DNA from: Actinomycetota bacterium | GTDB lineage: Bacteria; Actinomycetota; Actinomycetes; Actinomycetales; Microbacteriaceae | Assembly: GCA_018268455.1 (NCBI GenBank) | Contig: JAFDWM010000294.1 | Span: 1-62,238, forward strand | Length of the DNA: 62,238 nt | Direction: 5' to 3' | Shown: piece after piece, positions 9,747-18,319 of the stretch | How positions within the stretch are numbered: the stretch's first letter is position 1 | Layout: every line of letters begins with the position of its first letter | Translations under genes and position numbers: made by a program | The notes under the pieces: model-generated | Seen by the model: the letters and a program-made list of their open reading frames with translations, nothing else | What the model was told of the DNA's origin: nothing | Databases searched by the model: none

Positions 9747-9775
9747 CGAGGGGCGGGCGGCTTCGCCGCCCCTCG
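9747..9775. terminator. Bidirectional terminator between accE and the signalling operon
   Basis: CGAGGGGCGG (9747-9756) pairs with CCGCCCCTCG (9766-9775) around a 9-nt loop that contains CTTCG. It lies between two convergent genes and is followed on the plus strand by a pyrimidine-rich tract. The remaining 190 bp between accE and this hairpin hold nothing I recognise. Confidence 0.75.
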
Positions 9776-9805
9776 CCCTCTCTCTTCGTCGGCCTTGATG
9801 CCCTG

Positions 9806-10816
9806 TCAGGCGTCGGTCTGCTCGCGCGGGATCTCGTGCCACAGCTCGACCGAGTCCTCATCGGAGGACTCCCCCGCGGCCGACCGCCCCACCACGGTCA
9901 CCGCGATCCGTTCGTCCTTCGGTGCCCTGATGATGAGCCGGGCCGACGTCGTCTCGGCGAGCACGTCGGCGAGATCCTCCCGGATCCGCGCCTTCTCCTC
10001 CGCGGCGAGACCCGCCAGCCCGCCGTCGTCGAACACGGTCACCGTCGCGCCTCGCGCGCGGGCGGCCTCGATCGCCTCCCTGGCCCGGTCGTTGAGCAGC
10101 TCGCCGCCGCGGATCTCATCCCGCAGCCGGCCCTCCGCCAGGTGGGCGTCATGCCGCTCCGCCTCGGAGAGCTCGCCCCTGGTCTCGATCACCCGGCTCA
10201 GGATCGGGCCCGCGACCGCGAGGGCGTACTGCACCCGCTCACGCCGCTCCCGCTGCCGGACGATCTGCGTCGCCTGCCAGGCCGATGCCGCCTGCTGGAT
10301 CTGCGCGAGCCGATCGGTATCCTTCACCGCCCGGCGCCAGAACGACACCAGCAGCTGGGCGATCACCATCCAGACGGCGGATCCGACCAGGCCGAGGGCG
10401 AGCGCATCGAGGATCCCGATCCATGCGGTGGCCGAGGCCGAGAGGATGACGAGCACCAGCCAGCCCTCGACGGTGCGACGCCGCACGATGCACACGACGC
10501 CGAGCAGCCCGACGCCGCCGATGTACCAGGTCGTGTCCGGTGCGCGGAGGGCGTCGGTGGCGACCGCCGCATTGCTCAGCTGCGGGATCGCCACCGCCGC
10601 GGCGAGCGCGAGCGCGGACGCCCAGCGGGGCATGCGGAGCGAACGGCCGGCGCCGACGATCGCGATCGTCGCGAACGACGCCAGGTAGGTCACGACCGCG
10701 GCCACGATGAGCAGCGGGCGCGACGGTGGCGTCGTCCACAGCAGCGCCCGCGCGGCGAAGTAGGCGGCGAAGACGAGTCCGAGGCTGGTCGCGACGATGC
10801 GCACGGTGAGCCTCAT
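9806..10816 (-). CDS. Membrane protein with degenerate histidine-kinase-like cytoplasmic part
   Basis: Third gene of a response-regulator/kinase operon; 336 residues. About six membrane segments fill residues 5-165, then a charged helical stretch (RQRERRERVQYALAVAGPIL) and a soluble domain. The layout mirrors the neighbouring sensor kinase, but I find neither the His-Asp phospho-acceptor pair nor the N and G boxes of a working ATPase, so it may be a pseudo-kinase or signal-sensing partner. The start at 10816 overlaps the kinase stop by 4 nt (ATGA), so the two are translated together. No function is assigned. Confidence 0.7.
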   Translation of the reverse strand: MRLTVRIVATSLGLVFAAYFAARALLWTTPPSRPLLIVAAVVTYLASFATIAIVGAGRSLRMPRWASALALAAAVAIPQLSNAAVATDALRAPDTTWYIGGVGLLGVVCIVRRRTVEGWLVLVILSASATAWIGILDALALGLVGSAVWMVIAQLLVSFWRRAVKDTDRLAQIQQAASAWQATQIVRQRERRERVQYALAVAGPILSRVIETRGELSEAERHDAHLAEGRLRDEIRGGELLNDRAREAIEAARARGATVTVFDDGGLAGLAAEEKARIREDLADVLAETTSARLIIRAPKDERIAVTVVGRSAAGESSDEDSVELWHEIPREQTDA

Positions 10817-12039
10817 GACTGCGACCATCCGAGTGTGACGACCGTGCCGTGCCGGTCGGAGTCGACCGTCGCGATGCCGCCGACGGCGGTCATGCGGGCG
10901 AGGATCGAGGCGCGGATCCCGAGGCGGTCGGCTCCGACCATGGCCGGGTCGAACCCGCCGCCGGTGTCGCTCACCTTCACCGTGAGACCGGTGTCGCCGT
11001 GCCCCTCGACGACGACCGCGAGTCCGCGTGCCGAGGCATGCGCGACCGCGTTGCCGATCGCCTGCCGCGCGGCGAGAGCCATCGCCCGTGCCACGCGGTC
11101 GGGCACGGCGCCGTGCCCGAAGTGCTCCACATCGACCTGCACCCCCAGCTGCTCGACGGTGCGGCGCAGATCCGCGGCGATCAGCTCGATCTGCACCGGC
11201 TCATCGGTGCCCTCCTGCACCGGCAGCTCCGCATTCGCCAGGCGGGTCAGCGCCTCACGCGCCATGTCCACGGCGAGCGCGCGCTCACGGTCGGTGCCTG
11301 CACGCGCCGCGGCGATGAGGGCGGCGAGCACGCTGTCGTGCATGAGTGCGGCGACCGCGACCCGCTCGTGCTCGACCGCCTCGGCGGCGGCGGCCTCGGT
11401 GTACAGGGCGACGGCCCGCCCTCGGGCGTCGTCGACGCCCTTGGCGACAGAGCGGAACGTCCACCCGAGTGCGACGAGCACGAGTCCGAGGATCAGCGTG
11501 AACGAGACGTCGAAGGCGGTGACGGTGACGAACTCGGAGCGGAACCCGCCCTGCATCAGCCGCACCGTGCCGTACAGGAACGGGCCGAGCAGCGCCCAGG
11601 CGACCTGCACACCCAGCGGGAAGGCCACCACCGCGGCCACCCCGGCCACGTTGACCAGGAAGAAGATCCAGGGCTGCTCCGTGCCATCCAGGTCGACGCG
11701 AGTGGCGACCACCGGCCACAGCAGCAGGTCGATGATGTAGGCGACGAAGAAGATGCCGGCGCTGATCCTCGCCGCCCGTCCGAGTGCGCAGCAGCCGAGC
11801 ATCAGAAGCCACGGCAGGAAGACGAGCAGCATCGTCAGCAGATGCGGGGCGTCGACGACACGCATCCGCGTGATCGCGTTGATGAGCGCCTGCAGCCCGA
11901 GCGCCAACGCGCCGACCCCGACGACGATCGAGATGATGCGCTCCATGCGGCGGCCGGCGAAGCGCTCCAGCTCCTGCCCGACCTCACCCGGCGAGGGAAT
12001 GTGCTCCCACGCGTCCCTGAGCCCCTGATCCGCCGTCAC
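10813..12039 (-). CDS. Sensor histidine kinase, NarL/LuxR-system type
   Basis: Membrane sensor kinase of 408 residues. About six membrane segments lie between residues 36 and 195. The dimerisation helix carries the phospho-acceptor His234 in ALMHDSVLAAL (the HD pair of HisKA_3-like kinases), followed by an ATPase domain with the N box around RQAIGNAVAHA and the G box VSDTGGGFD. It sits directly after a NarL-type response regulator and overlaps the next gene by 4 nt. The start is GTG with a weak ribosome site; no periplasmic sensor domain is apparent, so the signal may be membrane-borne. Confidence 0.85.
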   Translation of the reverse strand: MTADQGLRDAWEHIPSPGEVGQELERFAGRRMERIISIVVGVGALALGLQALINAITRMRVVDAPHLLTMLLVFLPWLLMLGCCALGRAARISAGIFFVAYIIDLLLWPVVATRVDLDGTEQPWIFFLVNVAGVAAVVAFPLGVQVAWALLGPFLYGTVRLMQGGFRSEFVTVTAFDVSFTLILGLVLVALGWTFRSVAKGVDDARGRAVALYTEAAAAEAVEHERVAVAALMHDSVLAALIAAARAGTDRERALAVDMAREALTRLANAELPVQEGTDEPVQIELIAADLRRTVEQLGVQVDVEHFGHGAVPDRVARAMALAARQAIGNAVAHASARGLAVVVEGHGDTGLTVKVSDTGGGFDPAMVGADRLGIRASILARMTAVGGIATVDSDRHGTVVTLGWSQS

Positions 12040-12100
12040 CGCTCAGCCCGTCCGGGGCGCCGCGGCATCCGGGCGCCCGCCGGTTGCGACGGCGCTGCGC

Positions 12101-12766
12101 TCAGCCGACACCCTGCGGATCCCCCTGCCCGGTGTTCACGATGCCGTCCTCCATCGCGCGCCGCAGCAGATCGACCTTGGTGGGCGCGGGACGGCCCACC
12201 TCGACGTACTTCACACGGATCCGGGTGATGTTCTCCTTGGCCGTCGAGTAGGCGACGCCCAGGCGCTCGGCGACGACCTTGAGCGGCAGCCCTGTCGCGT
12301 ACAGCCGCAGCACCTCACGCTCGCGCGTGGACAGCTGCGCATCGGCGAAGGCCGTGTCGCCGTCGACCGCGTTCGCCCACTCCACGTTGTTCAGCGCCTC
12401 GCCGTGGGCGACCGTACGTACCGCGGCGATGACGTCATCGAGGGGCGAGGACTTGCTGATGACGCCCGCGGCTCCGGCGGCGAGCGCCTCGCGCACGGCG
12501 GCGGGCCGGTCGGCGACGCTGTGGATCACGACGCTGGACCCGATCTCCACGAGACGCGTCACGTTCTCGGTGACGGTCGTGCCGTCGCCGAGAGTGAGGT
12601 CGAGCACGACGACGTCTGCGGGCGCGTCGTGCGCACGCGTGCGGGCGTCCAGGTACTCGGCGACGCCCGCGCCGGCGAACACGACCTCGAAGGACGCACG
12701 CTCAAGCGCTGCCGAGAGTCCCAGGCGCACCGACTCGTGGTCGTCGATCAGGGCAACTCGGCTCAC
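12101..12766 (-). CDS. Response regulator, NarL/FixJ (LuxR HTH) type
   Basis: DNA-binding response regulator of 221 residues. Receiver domain: acidic pocket D8-D9, phospho-accepting D56 (VVLDLTLGD), conserved K105. The C-terminal LuxR-type HTH (about 143-205) starts LSTREREVLRLYATG, with recognition-helix region YSTAKENITRIRVKY. It is first in a three-gene operon with the kinase at 10813-12039, its likely partner. The GTG start follows TAGGGT by 6 nt, so its mRNA is probably leaderless. Confidence 0.92.
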   Translation of the reverse strand: MSRVALIDDHESVRLGLSAALERASFEVVFAGAGVAEYLDARTRAHDAPADVVVLDLTLGDGTTVTENVTRLVEIGSSVVIHSVADRPAAVREALAAGAAGVISKSSPLDDVIAAVRTVAHGEALNNVEWANAVDGDTAFADAQLSTREREVLRLYATGLPLKVVAERLGVAYSTAKENITRIRVKYVEVGRPAPTKVDLLRRAMEDGIVNTGQGDPQGVG

Positions 12767-12772
12767 GACCTC

Positions 12773-12778
12773 ACCCTA
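12773..12778 (-). promoter_or_regulatory. -10 element, leaderless response-regulator operon
   Basis: TAGGGT on the minus strand is followed by GAGGTC and the GTG start at 12766 (6-nt spacing). Confidence 0.5.
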
Positions 12779-12838
12779 TCCCTCCGCTGTGCCGCCCACG
12801 GCTTCACACGACTCCTGCCGACCGCCGCGCCCGCGAGG

Positions 12839-14146
12839 TCACCGGGTGAGCAGGGCGACGGTCTCCAGGTGGTGCGAGTGCGGGAACAGGTCGAAGGCGC
12901 GCAGTGCCCGCACGTCGAACCCCGACGCGCGGAATGTCGCGAGATCGCGGGCGAGCGCGACGGGGTCGCACGCGACGTACGCGACGGCGGCCGGATCCAG
13001 CGCCACGACGTCCTCGACCACGGCCCGGCCCGCGCCGGAGCGTGGCGGGTCCAGGATCACGGCGCCGCCCGCGACATCCGAGAGCTCCTCGTCACCCGAG
13101 CGCAGGAAGCGGTCGACGCGCGCCGTGACCGCGCGCGCGCCGAGGTCGCGGAGATTGTCCTGAGCGTGCCGGGTGGCGCGCGGTGACGACTCCACGGTGG
13201 TGAGACGGCGGGCGCCGAGACGCGCGAGGGTCGCGGAGAACAGGCCGACCCCGCCGTACAGATCCAGGTGCGCGGCGGACGGATCCACTCGTCCGTCGAG
13301 AAGCCCGGCGACGGCGCCGTCGAGCAGGCCGGCGGCGGCGGGGTGGATCTGCCAGAAGCCGTCCGCGTCGAGCGCGAACGAGCGGCCCGCGACCCGCTCG
13401 ACGATCCTCTCGGGGACGGGGCGACGCGGCGGACGCGGTGCGCGGCGACCCGGCCCGCGTGCCGTCTTCCGTGTCTGTCCGCGGGCGGTGCGCTCCGCCT
13501 CCGGGCGCAGCACCCGGCGCACCTCGCCGTCCGCGGGCTCGATCAGTTCGATGCGCCCCTCGGGGACATCCCTGAGCCGCCGCGCGACCTCATCGATGGC
13601 CGGACGCGCGAGCACGTGCTCCGCCACCGGGATCACGCGGTGGCTGCGCGCCGCGAACGGTCCGATCCGGCCCGCGTCGTCCACGTGCAGCGTGACGCGC
13701 GTGCGCCAGTTCTCGTCGGTGCCGGTCGCCTCGACCTCGGGGGCGTCGATCCCGCCGCCGGCGAACCGGTCCAGCGCCTCCTGCAGCACGCGGCGTTTGA
13801 GGACGCGCTGGTGATCAGGATCGATGTGTCCGAGGTCGGCGCCACCGGGGCGCAGCTCGGGGGCCCTGGCCACGTCGGCCTCCGCCCAGACGTGCGGGCG
13901 CCGATGCGGCGAGGCATCGAGCACCTCGACGGTCTCGGCGCGCCAGAAGGAGCGCCGATCGGCGGCGGATCCGGTGATCGCTCCGGCCGAAGGCTCGGAC
14001 ACGCGCACGCGCACCCGCTCCCCGGGGATCGCATCGGAGACGAAGACCACCCGTCCCTCGTGCCAGGCGACGAACACGCCACCGTGGGCGATACCGGTCA
14101 CGTCGAGGTCGAGAAGGGCGCCCGCGGACGCGTCGGAATCGATCAC
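12839..14146 (-). CDS. TrmA/RlmD-family class I SAM-dependent RNA (uracil-5-) methyltransferase
   Basis: Probable RNA m5U methyltransferase of 435 residues. The N-terminal 65 residues look like a TRAM RNA-binding domain. The SAM-binding fold holds LDLYGGVGLFSATLA, then ILDPPRSGAGRAVVEDV, and the catalytic-cysteine motif AYVACDPVALARDLA (CDP corresponds to SCDP in the family). The C-terminal FDLFPHSHHLETVALL is typical. A basic insert (about residues 222-245, [20 protein letters not shown]) may help RNA binding. GGGAGAA precedes the GTG start. tRNA or rRNA target is unknown. Confidence 0.88.
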   Translation of the reverse strand: MIDSDASAGALLDLDVTGIAHGGVFVAWHEGRVVFVSDAIPGERVRVRVSEPSAGAITGSAADRRSFWRAETVEVLDASPHRRPHVWAEADVARAPELRPGGADLGHIDPDHQRVLKRRVLQEALDRFAGGGIDAPEVEATGTDENWRTRVTLHVDDAGRIGPFAARSHRVIPVAEHVLARPAIDEVARRLRDVPEGRIELIEPADGEVRRVLRPEAERTARGQTRKTARGPGRRAPRPPRRPVPERIVERVAGRSFALDADGFWQIHPAAAGLLDGAVAGLLDGRVDPSAAHLDLYGGVGLFSATLARLGARRLTTVESSPRATRHAQDNLRDLGARAVTARVDRFLRSGDEELSDVAGGAVILDPPRSGAGRAVVEDVVALDPAAVAYVACDPVALARDLATFRASGFDVRALRAFDLFPHSHHLETVALLTR

Positions 14147-14186
14147 CCGTCGATTCTCCCAGACCGGAGCGCGGCGGCGCCCGCGC

Positions 14187-14192
14187 TAGCGT
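14187..14192 (+). promoter_or_regulatory. -10 element, leaderless maf
   Basis: TAGCGT is followed by six bases (GGGGGC) and the ATG at 14199. The region is also the divergent start of the RNA methyltransferase. Confidence 0.5.
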
Positions 14193-14198
14193 GGGGGC

Positions 14199-14858
14199 AT
14201 GCGCGTGTGCCTCGCCTCCACCTCGCCCGCCCGGCTCGCCCTGCTGCGCCAGAGCGGCATCGAACCGCTCTGCGTGAGCCCCGGCGTCGACGAGGACGCG
14301 GTGGCCGCCGCGGAGGCGCGGCGGCTCGGACGCGCACTGAGCCCCGAGGAGCTCGTCCTGCTGCTGGGGCGGGCGAAGGCCGCGGATGTCGCCGCACGGA
14401 TCCCCGAGCTGCATCCGGGCTTCGAGGGCGTGGTGATCGGCGGCGACTCGATGTTCGCGATCGACGGCCAGGTGCACGGCAAGCCGTACGAGCCGGAGCG
14501 CGCGATCGCCCGCTGGCAGGCGATGCGCGGACGCACGGGTGTGCTGCATTCCGGGCACAGCGTGTTCCTGGTGCGGCCGGGACAGCCGGCGCAGGAGGTG
14601 CACGCGGTCGCCGAGGCCGCGGTCACGTTCGCCGCCGACGTAGACGACGTCGAGATCGCCGCCTACGTCGCCACCGGCGAGCCGCTGCTCGTCGCCGGCG
14701 CGTTCACCGTCGACAGCCTCGGCGGCGCCTTCATCGAGCGTGTGGAGGGGGATCCATCGACCGTGGTCGGGATGTCGCTCTCGACACTGCGGCACCTGAT
14801 CGGCGATCTCGGGATCCGCTGGACCGACCTCTGGAACATCACACCGGGCACCTCGTAG
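14199..14858 (+). CDS. maf: Maf-family nucleoside triphosphate pyrophosphatase
   Basis: House-cleaning enzyme that hydrolyses non-canonical or pyrimidine NTPs to NMP and PPi; 219 residues. Family motifs: LASTSPARLALL at the N-terminus (the SxSPxR substrate loop), VIGGDSMFAIDG with the catalytic Asp, KPYEPERA and RTGVLHSG. It lies directly before the carboxylase alpha gene, a common actinobacterial neighbourhood. ATG spacing to TAGCGT suggests a leaderless transcript. Confidence 0.88.
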   Translation: MRVCLASTSPARLALLRQSGIEPLCVSPGVDEDAVAAAEARRLGRALSPEELVLLLGRAKAADVAARIPELHPGFEGVVIGGDSMFAIDGQVHGKPYEPERAIARWQAMRGRTGVLHSGHSVFLVRPGQPAQEVHAVAEAAVTFAADVDDVEIAAYVATGEPLLVAGAFTVDSLGGAFIERVEGDPSTVVGMSLSTLRHLIGDLGIRWTDLWNITPGTS

Positions 14859-14923
14859 GATCCATGGCGTGATTCGCGAGGATTCTTGTGCAGAGTCGTC
14901 AAAACTCTCGGCCGTGCGCTCGA

Positions 14924-14929
14924 TAGGCT
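14924..14929 (+). promoter_or_regulatory. -10 element, leaderless carboxylase alpha gene
   Basis: TAGGCT, then 7 nt, then the ATG at 14937. Confidence 0.55.
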
Positions 14930-14936
14930 GACACTC

Positions 14937-16706
14937 ATGCCTGCTATCGCCAAGGTGCTCATCGCCAACCGCGGCGAGATCGCCGTCCGCATCATCCGCG
15001 CAGCGCGCGACTCCGGTCTCTCCTCCGTCGCCGTCTATGCGGATCAGGACCGCGACGCGATGCACACGCGTCTCGCCGACGAGGCCTATGCCCTCGACGG
15101 GTCCACGAGCGCCGAGACCTACCTGCAGATCGACAAGATCCTCTCCGTCGCGCGCCGTTCCGGTGCCGATGCCGTGCACCCCGGCTACGGATTCCTGGCA
15201 GAGAACGCCGAGTTCGCCCGCGCCGTGATCGGCGCCGGCATGGTGTGGATCGGCCCGTCGCCCGAGGCCATCGAGGCGCTCGGCGACAAGGTCACCGCGC
15301 GCCACGTGGCAGAGAAGGTCGGCGCTCCCCTGGCCCCCGGCACCCCCGGCCCGGTCGAGACGGCCGCGGAGGTCGTCGCGTTCGCCGAGCAGGTCGGCCT
15401 GCCCATCGCGATCAAGGCCGCCTACGGCGGCGGCGGACGCGGCCTCAAGGTCGCCCGCGAGCTCGACGAGGTCGCCGAGCTGTTCGAGTCGGCCACCCGC
15501 GAGGCGGTCACCGCCTTCGGCCGTGGCGAGTGCTTCGTGGAGAAGTACCTGGACAAGCCGCGTCACGTCGAGACCCAGTGCCTCGCCGACGCCGAGGGCA
15601 ATGTCGTCGTCATCTCCACCCGCGACTGCTCGCTGCAGCGCCGTCACCAGAAGCTCGTCGAGGAGGCGCCGGCGCCGTTCCTCACCGAGGAGCAGAACGC
15701 GCAGCTGTACTCCGCATCCAAGGCCATCCTCAAGGAGGTCGGCTACGTCGGCGCGGGAACCTGCGAGTTCCTCATCGGCGCCGACGGCACCGTGTCGTTC
15801 CTCGAGGTGAACACCCGTCTGCAGGTCGAGCACCCGGTCTCCGAGGAGGTCACCGGCATCGACCTCGTGCGCGAGCAGTTCCGCATCGCGGCCGGGGGCA
15901 CGATCGACTACGACGACCCGGCACCGCAGGGGCACTCGATCGAGTTCCGCATCAACGGAGAGGACCCGGGTCGCGGCTTCCTCCCCCAGCCGGGCCCGAT
16001 CCACGCGTTCAAGACGTTCGGCGGCCCCGGCTTCCGTCTCGACTCCGGCGTGACCGCGGGAGATGTCATCTCCGGCGCCTTCGACTCGCTGCTGGCGAAG
16101 GTCATCATCACCGGCAAGGATCGCGCCCAGGCCCTCGAGCGTGCCCGGCGCGCCCTCGACGAGTTCGAGGTGTCCGGCCTGCCGACCGTGCTGCCGTTCC
16201 ACCGCAAGGTCGTGAACGACCCCGCCTTCACCGCGGAGGACGGCGTGTTCGGCGTCTACACGCGCTGGATCGAGACGGAGTTCGTCAACGACATCCCCGC
16301 CTGGGATGGCGAGGCCGAGGCCCCGGCCGACGCTCCGACCCGGCACACGGTCGTCGTCGAGGTGGCCGGCAAGCGCCTCGAGGTCAGCCTGCCCGACCGC
16401 GTCGCGGCCTCGGTGGTCGGCACCGGCGGCCGCCCCGCGGCCGTGCCCAGCTCCCGCCGCAGCCACGCGTCGAGGGCGAACAGCGGCGCGTCCGGCGACG
16501 CCGTCAAGTCGCCGATGCAGGCCACGGTCGTGAAGATCGCGGTCGAGGAGGGGCAGCAGGTCGTCAAGGGCGACCTGGTCGTCGTGCTCGAGGCCATGAA
16601 GATGGAGCAGCCGCTGCAGGCGCACAAGGACGGCGTGGTCGGCAACATCAATGCGGATCCCGGGTCGACGGTGTCCGCCGGCCACCAGCTCCTCACGATC
16701 AGCTGA
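14937..16706 (+). CDS. bccA: Acyl-CoA carboxylase alpha subunit (biotin carboxylase plus biotin carrier)
   Basis: ATP-dependent carboxylation of biotin on its own carrier domain, which then serves the beta subunit; 589 residues. Biotin carboxylase domain (about 1-445): [18 protein letters not shown], the ATP-grasp Gly loop [12 protein letters not shown], and [19 protein letters not shown] linker leads to the C-terminal biotinyl domain (about 515-589) with the attachment lysine in LEAMKMEQ. The start at 14937 is the normal N-terminus ([13 protein letters not shown]); an upstream in-frame ATG at 14886 would add 17 atypical residues. Biotinylated presumably by BirA (6844-7611). Confidence 0.95.
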   Translation: MPAIAKVLIANRGEIAVRIIRAARDSGLSSVAVYADQDRDAMHTRLADEAYALDGSTSAETYLQIDKILSVARRSGADAVHPGYGFLAENAEFARAVIGAGMVWIGPSPEAIEALGDKVTARHVAEKVGAPLAPGTPGPVETAAEVVAFAEQVGLPIAIKAAYGGGGRGLKVARELDEVAELFESATREAVTAFGRGECFVEKYLDKPRHVETQCLADAEGNVVVISTRDCSLQRRHQKLVEEAPAPFLTEEQNAQLYSASKAILKEVGYVGAGTCEFLIGADGTVSFLEVNTRLQVEHPVSEEVTGIDLVREQFRIAAGGTIDYDDPAPQGHSIEFRINGEDPGRGFLPQPGPIHAFKTFGGPGFRLDSGVTAGDVISGAFDSLLAKVIITGKDRAQALERARRALDEFEVSGLPTVLPFHRKVVNDPAFTAEDGVFGVYTRWIETEFVNDIPAWDGEAEAPADAPTRHTVVVEVAGKRLEVSLPDRVAASVVGTGGRPAAVPSSRRSHASRANSGASGDAVKSPMQATVVKIAVEEGQQVVKGDLVVVLEAMKMEQPLQAHKDGVVGNINADPGSTVSAGHQLLTIS

Positions 16707-16722
16707 CGCACCAGAAGCACGA

Positions 16723-16756
16723 AGAAGCGGCGCTCCCCGAGGGGAGCGCCGCTTCT
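16723..16756. terminator. Bidirectional terminator between bccA and lpdA
   Basis: AGAAGCGGCGCTCCCC (16723-16738) and GGGGAGCGCCGCTTCT (16741-16756) are a perfect 16-bp inverted repeat around two bases. It lies between convergent genes and serves both. It is the longest perfect stem I found in the window. Confidence 0.85.
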
Positions 16757-16767
16757 GGGTGGCGGGC

Positions 16768-18207
16768 TCAGTGGGCGATGTAGACCTGGTGCATGGCGCG
16801 GGTGGCGTCGGTGATGCTGCTGGTCAGCGACGGGTACGCGGCGAACACCCGCGAGACCTGGTCGACGTTCAGACGCCGCTCGACCGCGATCGCGAGCGGG
16901 TAGATCAGCTCCGAGGCCCGCGGCGCGACGATCACGGCACCGATCACGGTTCCGGATCCCTTGTGCGCGAGGATCTTGACGAACCCGTCGCGGATGCCCT
17001 GCATCTTGGCACGGGGGTTCGCGGCGAGCGGCAGCTTGTACGCGATGCCGTCGGCCACGCCCTCCTCGATGTCCTTCTCGCTGATGCCGATCGTGGCGAT
17101 CTCGGGCGCGGTGAAGATGTTGGCCGTGATCTTCACCTTCTCCAGCGGGATGACGATGTCGCCGAGGGCGTGGAACACGGCCGTGCGGCCCTGCATCGAC
17201 GCGACCGAGGCGAGCGGGAAGAAGTTCGTGCAGTCGCCGACCGCGTAGATGTTGGAGACCGAGGTACGCGCCACCCGGTTCACGCGCACGTGCCCGGAGT
17301 CGGTGAGCTCGACGCCGACGTCCTCCAGCCCGATCCCGGCCGTGTTCGGAATGGATCCGACCGCCATCAGGCAGTGGCTGCCGTCGACCGTGCGCCCGTC
17401 CGCCAGGGTCACCGTGACGCCGTCGGCCGTGCGCTCGACCCGCTCTGCACGCGACTTCGAGAGCACCCGCATGCCGCCGCGCTTGAACACCTTCTCCAGC
17501 ACGTGGGCGGCATCCTGATCCTCACCGGGAAGCACCTGGTCGCGGCTGGAGATGAGCGTGACCTTGGCGCCGAGGTTCATGTACGCCGAGGCGAACTCGG
17601 CGCCGGTGACGCCGGACCCGACCACGATGAGGTGCTCGGGCAGCGTCTTCATGTCGTAGAGCTGGGTCCAGGTGAGGATCCGCTCGCCGTCGGGCTTGGC
17701 CGAGTCCAGCTCGCGCGGCGACGCGCCGACGGCGACGATCAGCGTGTCGGCCTCGACGCGGTCGAAATCGGTGCCGTCCTGCGAGGTGGACACGACGATC
17801 GCGTTCGGTCCGTCCAGGCGGCCGTGGCCGGAGAGGATCGTGACGCCCGCCTCGAGCAGGGCGGAGCGCATGTCCTCGGACTGCTGCCCGGCGAGGGCCA
17901 TCAGCCGCTTGTTCACGGCGGCGAGGTTGATCGCGATCTGGGGCTTGAGCGGCTTGCCCTCCGCGCCCTTCGCATAGAACTGCACGCCGAGGTCGCTCGC
18001 CTCGCTGATGGCGACGGCGGCATCGGCCGTGGCGATCAGGCTCTTGGACGGCACGACGTCGGTGAGCACCGCGGATCCGCCCACACCGACCCGCTCGACC
18101 AGGGTCACCTCCGCTCCGAGCTGCGCCGCGGCCAGCGCCGCCTCGTAACCGCCGGGACCGCCGCCGAGCACGGCGACGCGCTGGGATCGCTCGAACATCA
18201 AGGTCAT
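16768..18207 (-). CDS. lpdA: LpdA-type NAD(P)H flavoprotein lacking the redox cysteines (quinone reductase-like)
   Basis: FAD/NAD-dependent oxidoreductase of the dihydrolipoamide dehydrogenase fold, 479 residues. FAD motif VAVLGGGPGGYEAA, NAD motif VVGSGVTGAEFA, and second FAD motif NIYAVGDCT are all present. Where Lpd enzymes have CxxxxC, this protein reads GVGGSAVLTDVVPSKSL, with neither cysteine. That matches the mycobacterial LpdA (Rv3303c) group, described as NAD(P)H:quinone reductases rather than lipoamide dehydrogenases. The start at 18207 (MTLMFERS) has GGAAG upstream; 18198 is the alternative. It is convergent with bccA. Confidence 0.87.
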   Translation of the reverse strand: MTLMFERSQRVAVLGGGPGGYEAALAAAQLGAEVTLVERVGVGGSAVLTDVVPSKSLIATADAAVAISEASDLGVQFYAKGAEGKPLKPQIAINLAAVNKRLMALAGQQSEDMRSALLEAGVTILSGHGRLDGPNAIVVSTSQDGTDFDRVEADTLIVAVGASPRELDSAKPDGERILTWTQLYDMKTLPEHLIVVGSGVTGAEFASAYMNLGAKVTLISSRDQVLPGEDQDAAHVLEKVFKRGGMRVLSKSRAERVERTADGVTVTLADGRTVDGSHCLMAVGSIPNTAGIGLEDVGVELTDSGHVRVNRVARTSVSNIYAVGDCTNFFPLASVASMQGRTAVFHALGDIVIPLEKVKITANIFTAPEIATIGISEKDIEEGVADGIAYKLPLAANPRAKMQGIRDGFVKILAHKGSGTVIGAVIVAPRASELIYPLAIAVERRLNVDQVSRVFAAYPSLTSSITDATRAMHQVYIAH

Positions 18208-18306
18208 GCATCCATTCTTCCGCATGCCGAGAGCGCGCACGCTCCGTCCCGCCGCGGGCCCCGCCGCTCGTCCGCGCGCGCCTCGCCGCGGCCCGGTCCT
18301 GGGCCG

Positions 18307-18312
18307 TATCCT
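18307..18312 (+). promoter_or_regulatory. -10 element, leaderless punA
   Basis: TATCCT, then 7 nt, then the punA ATG at 18320. Confidence 0.5.
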
Positions 18313-18319
18313 CGATCAC

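Noticed and set aside
13815-16685. Long minus-strand frame opposite maf and bccA
   Set aside because: Both plus genes have all family motifs; the opposite frame is compositionally biased and crosses two real genes.
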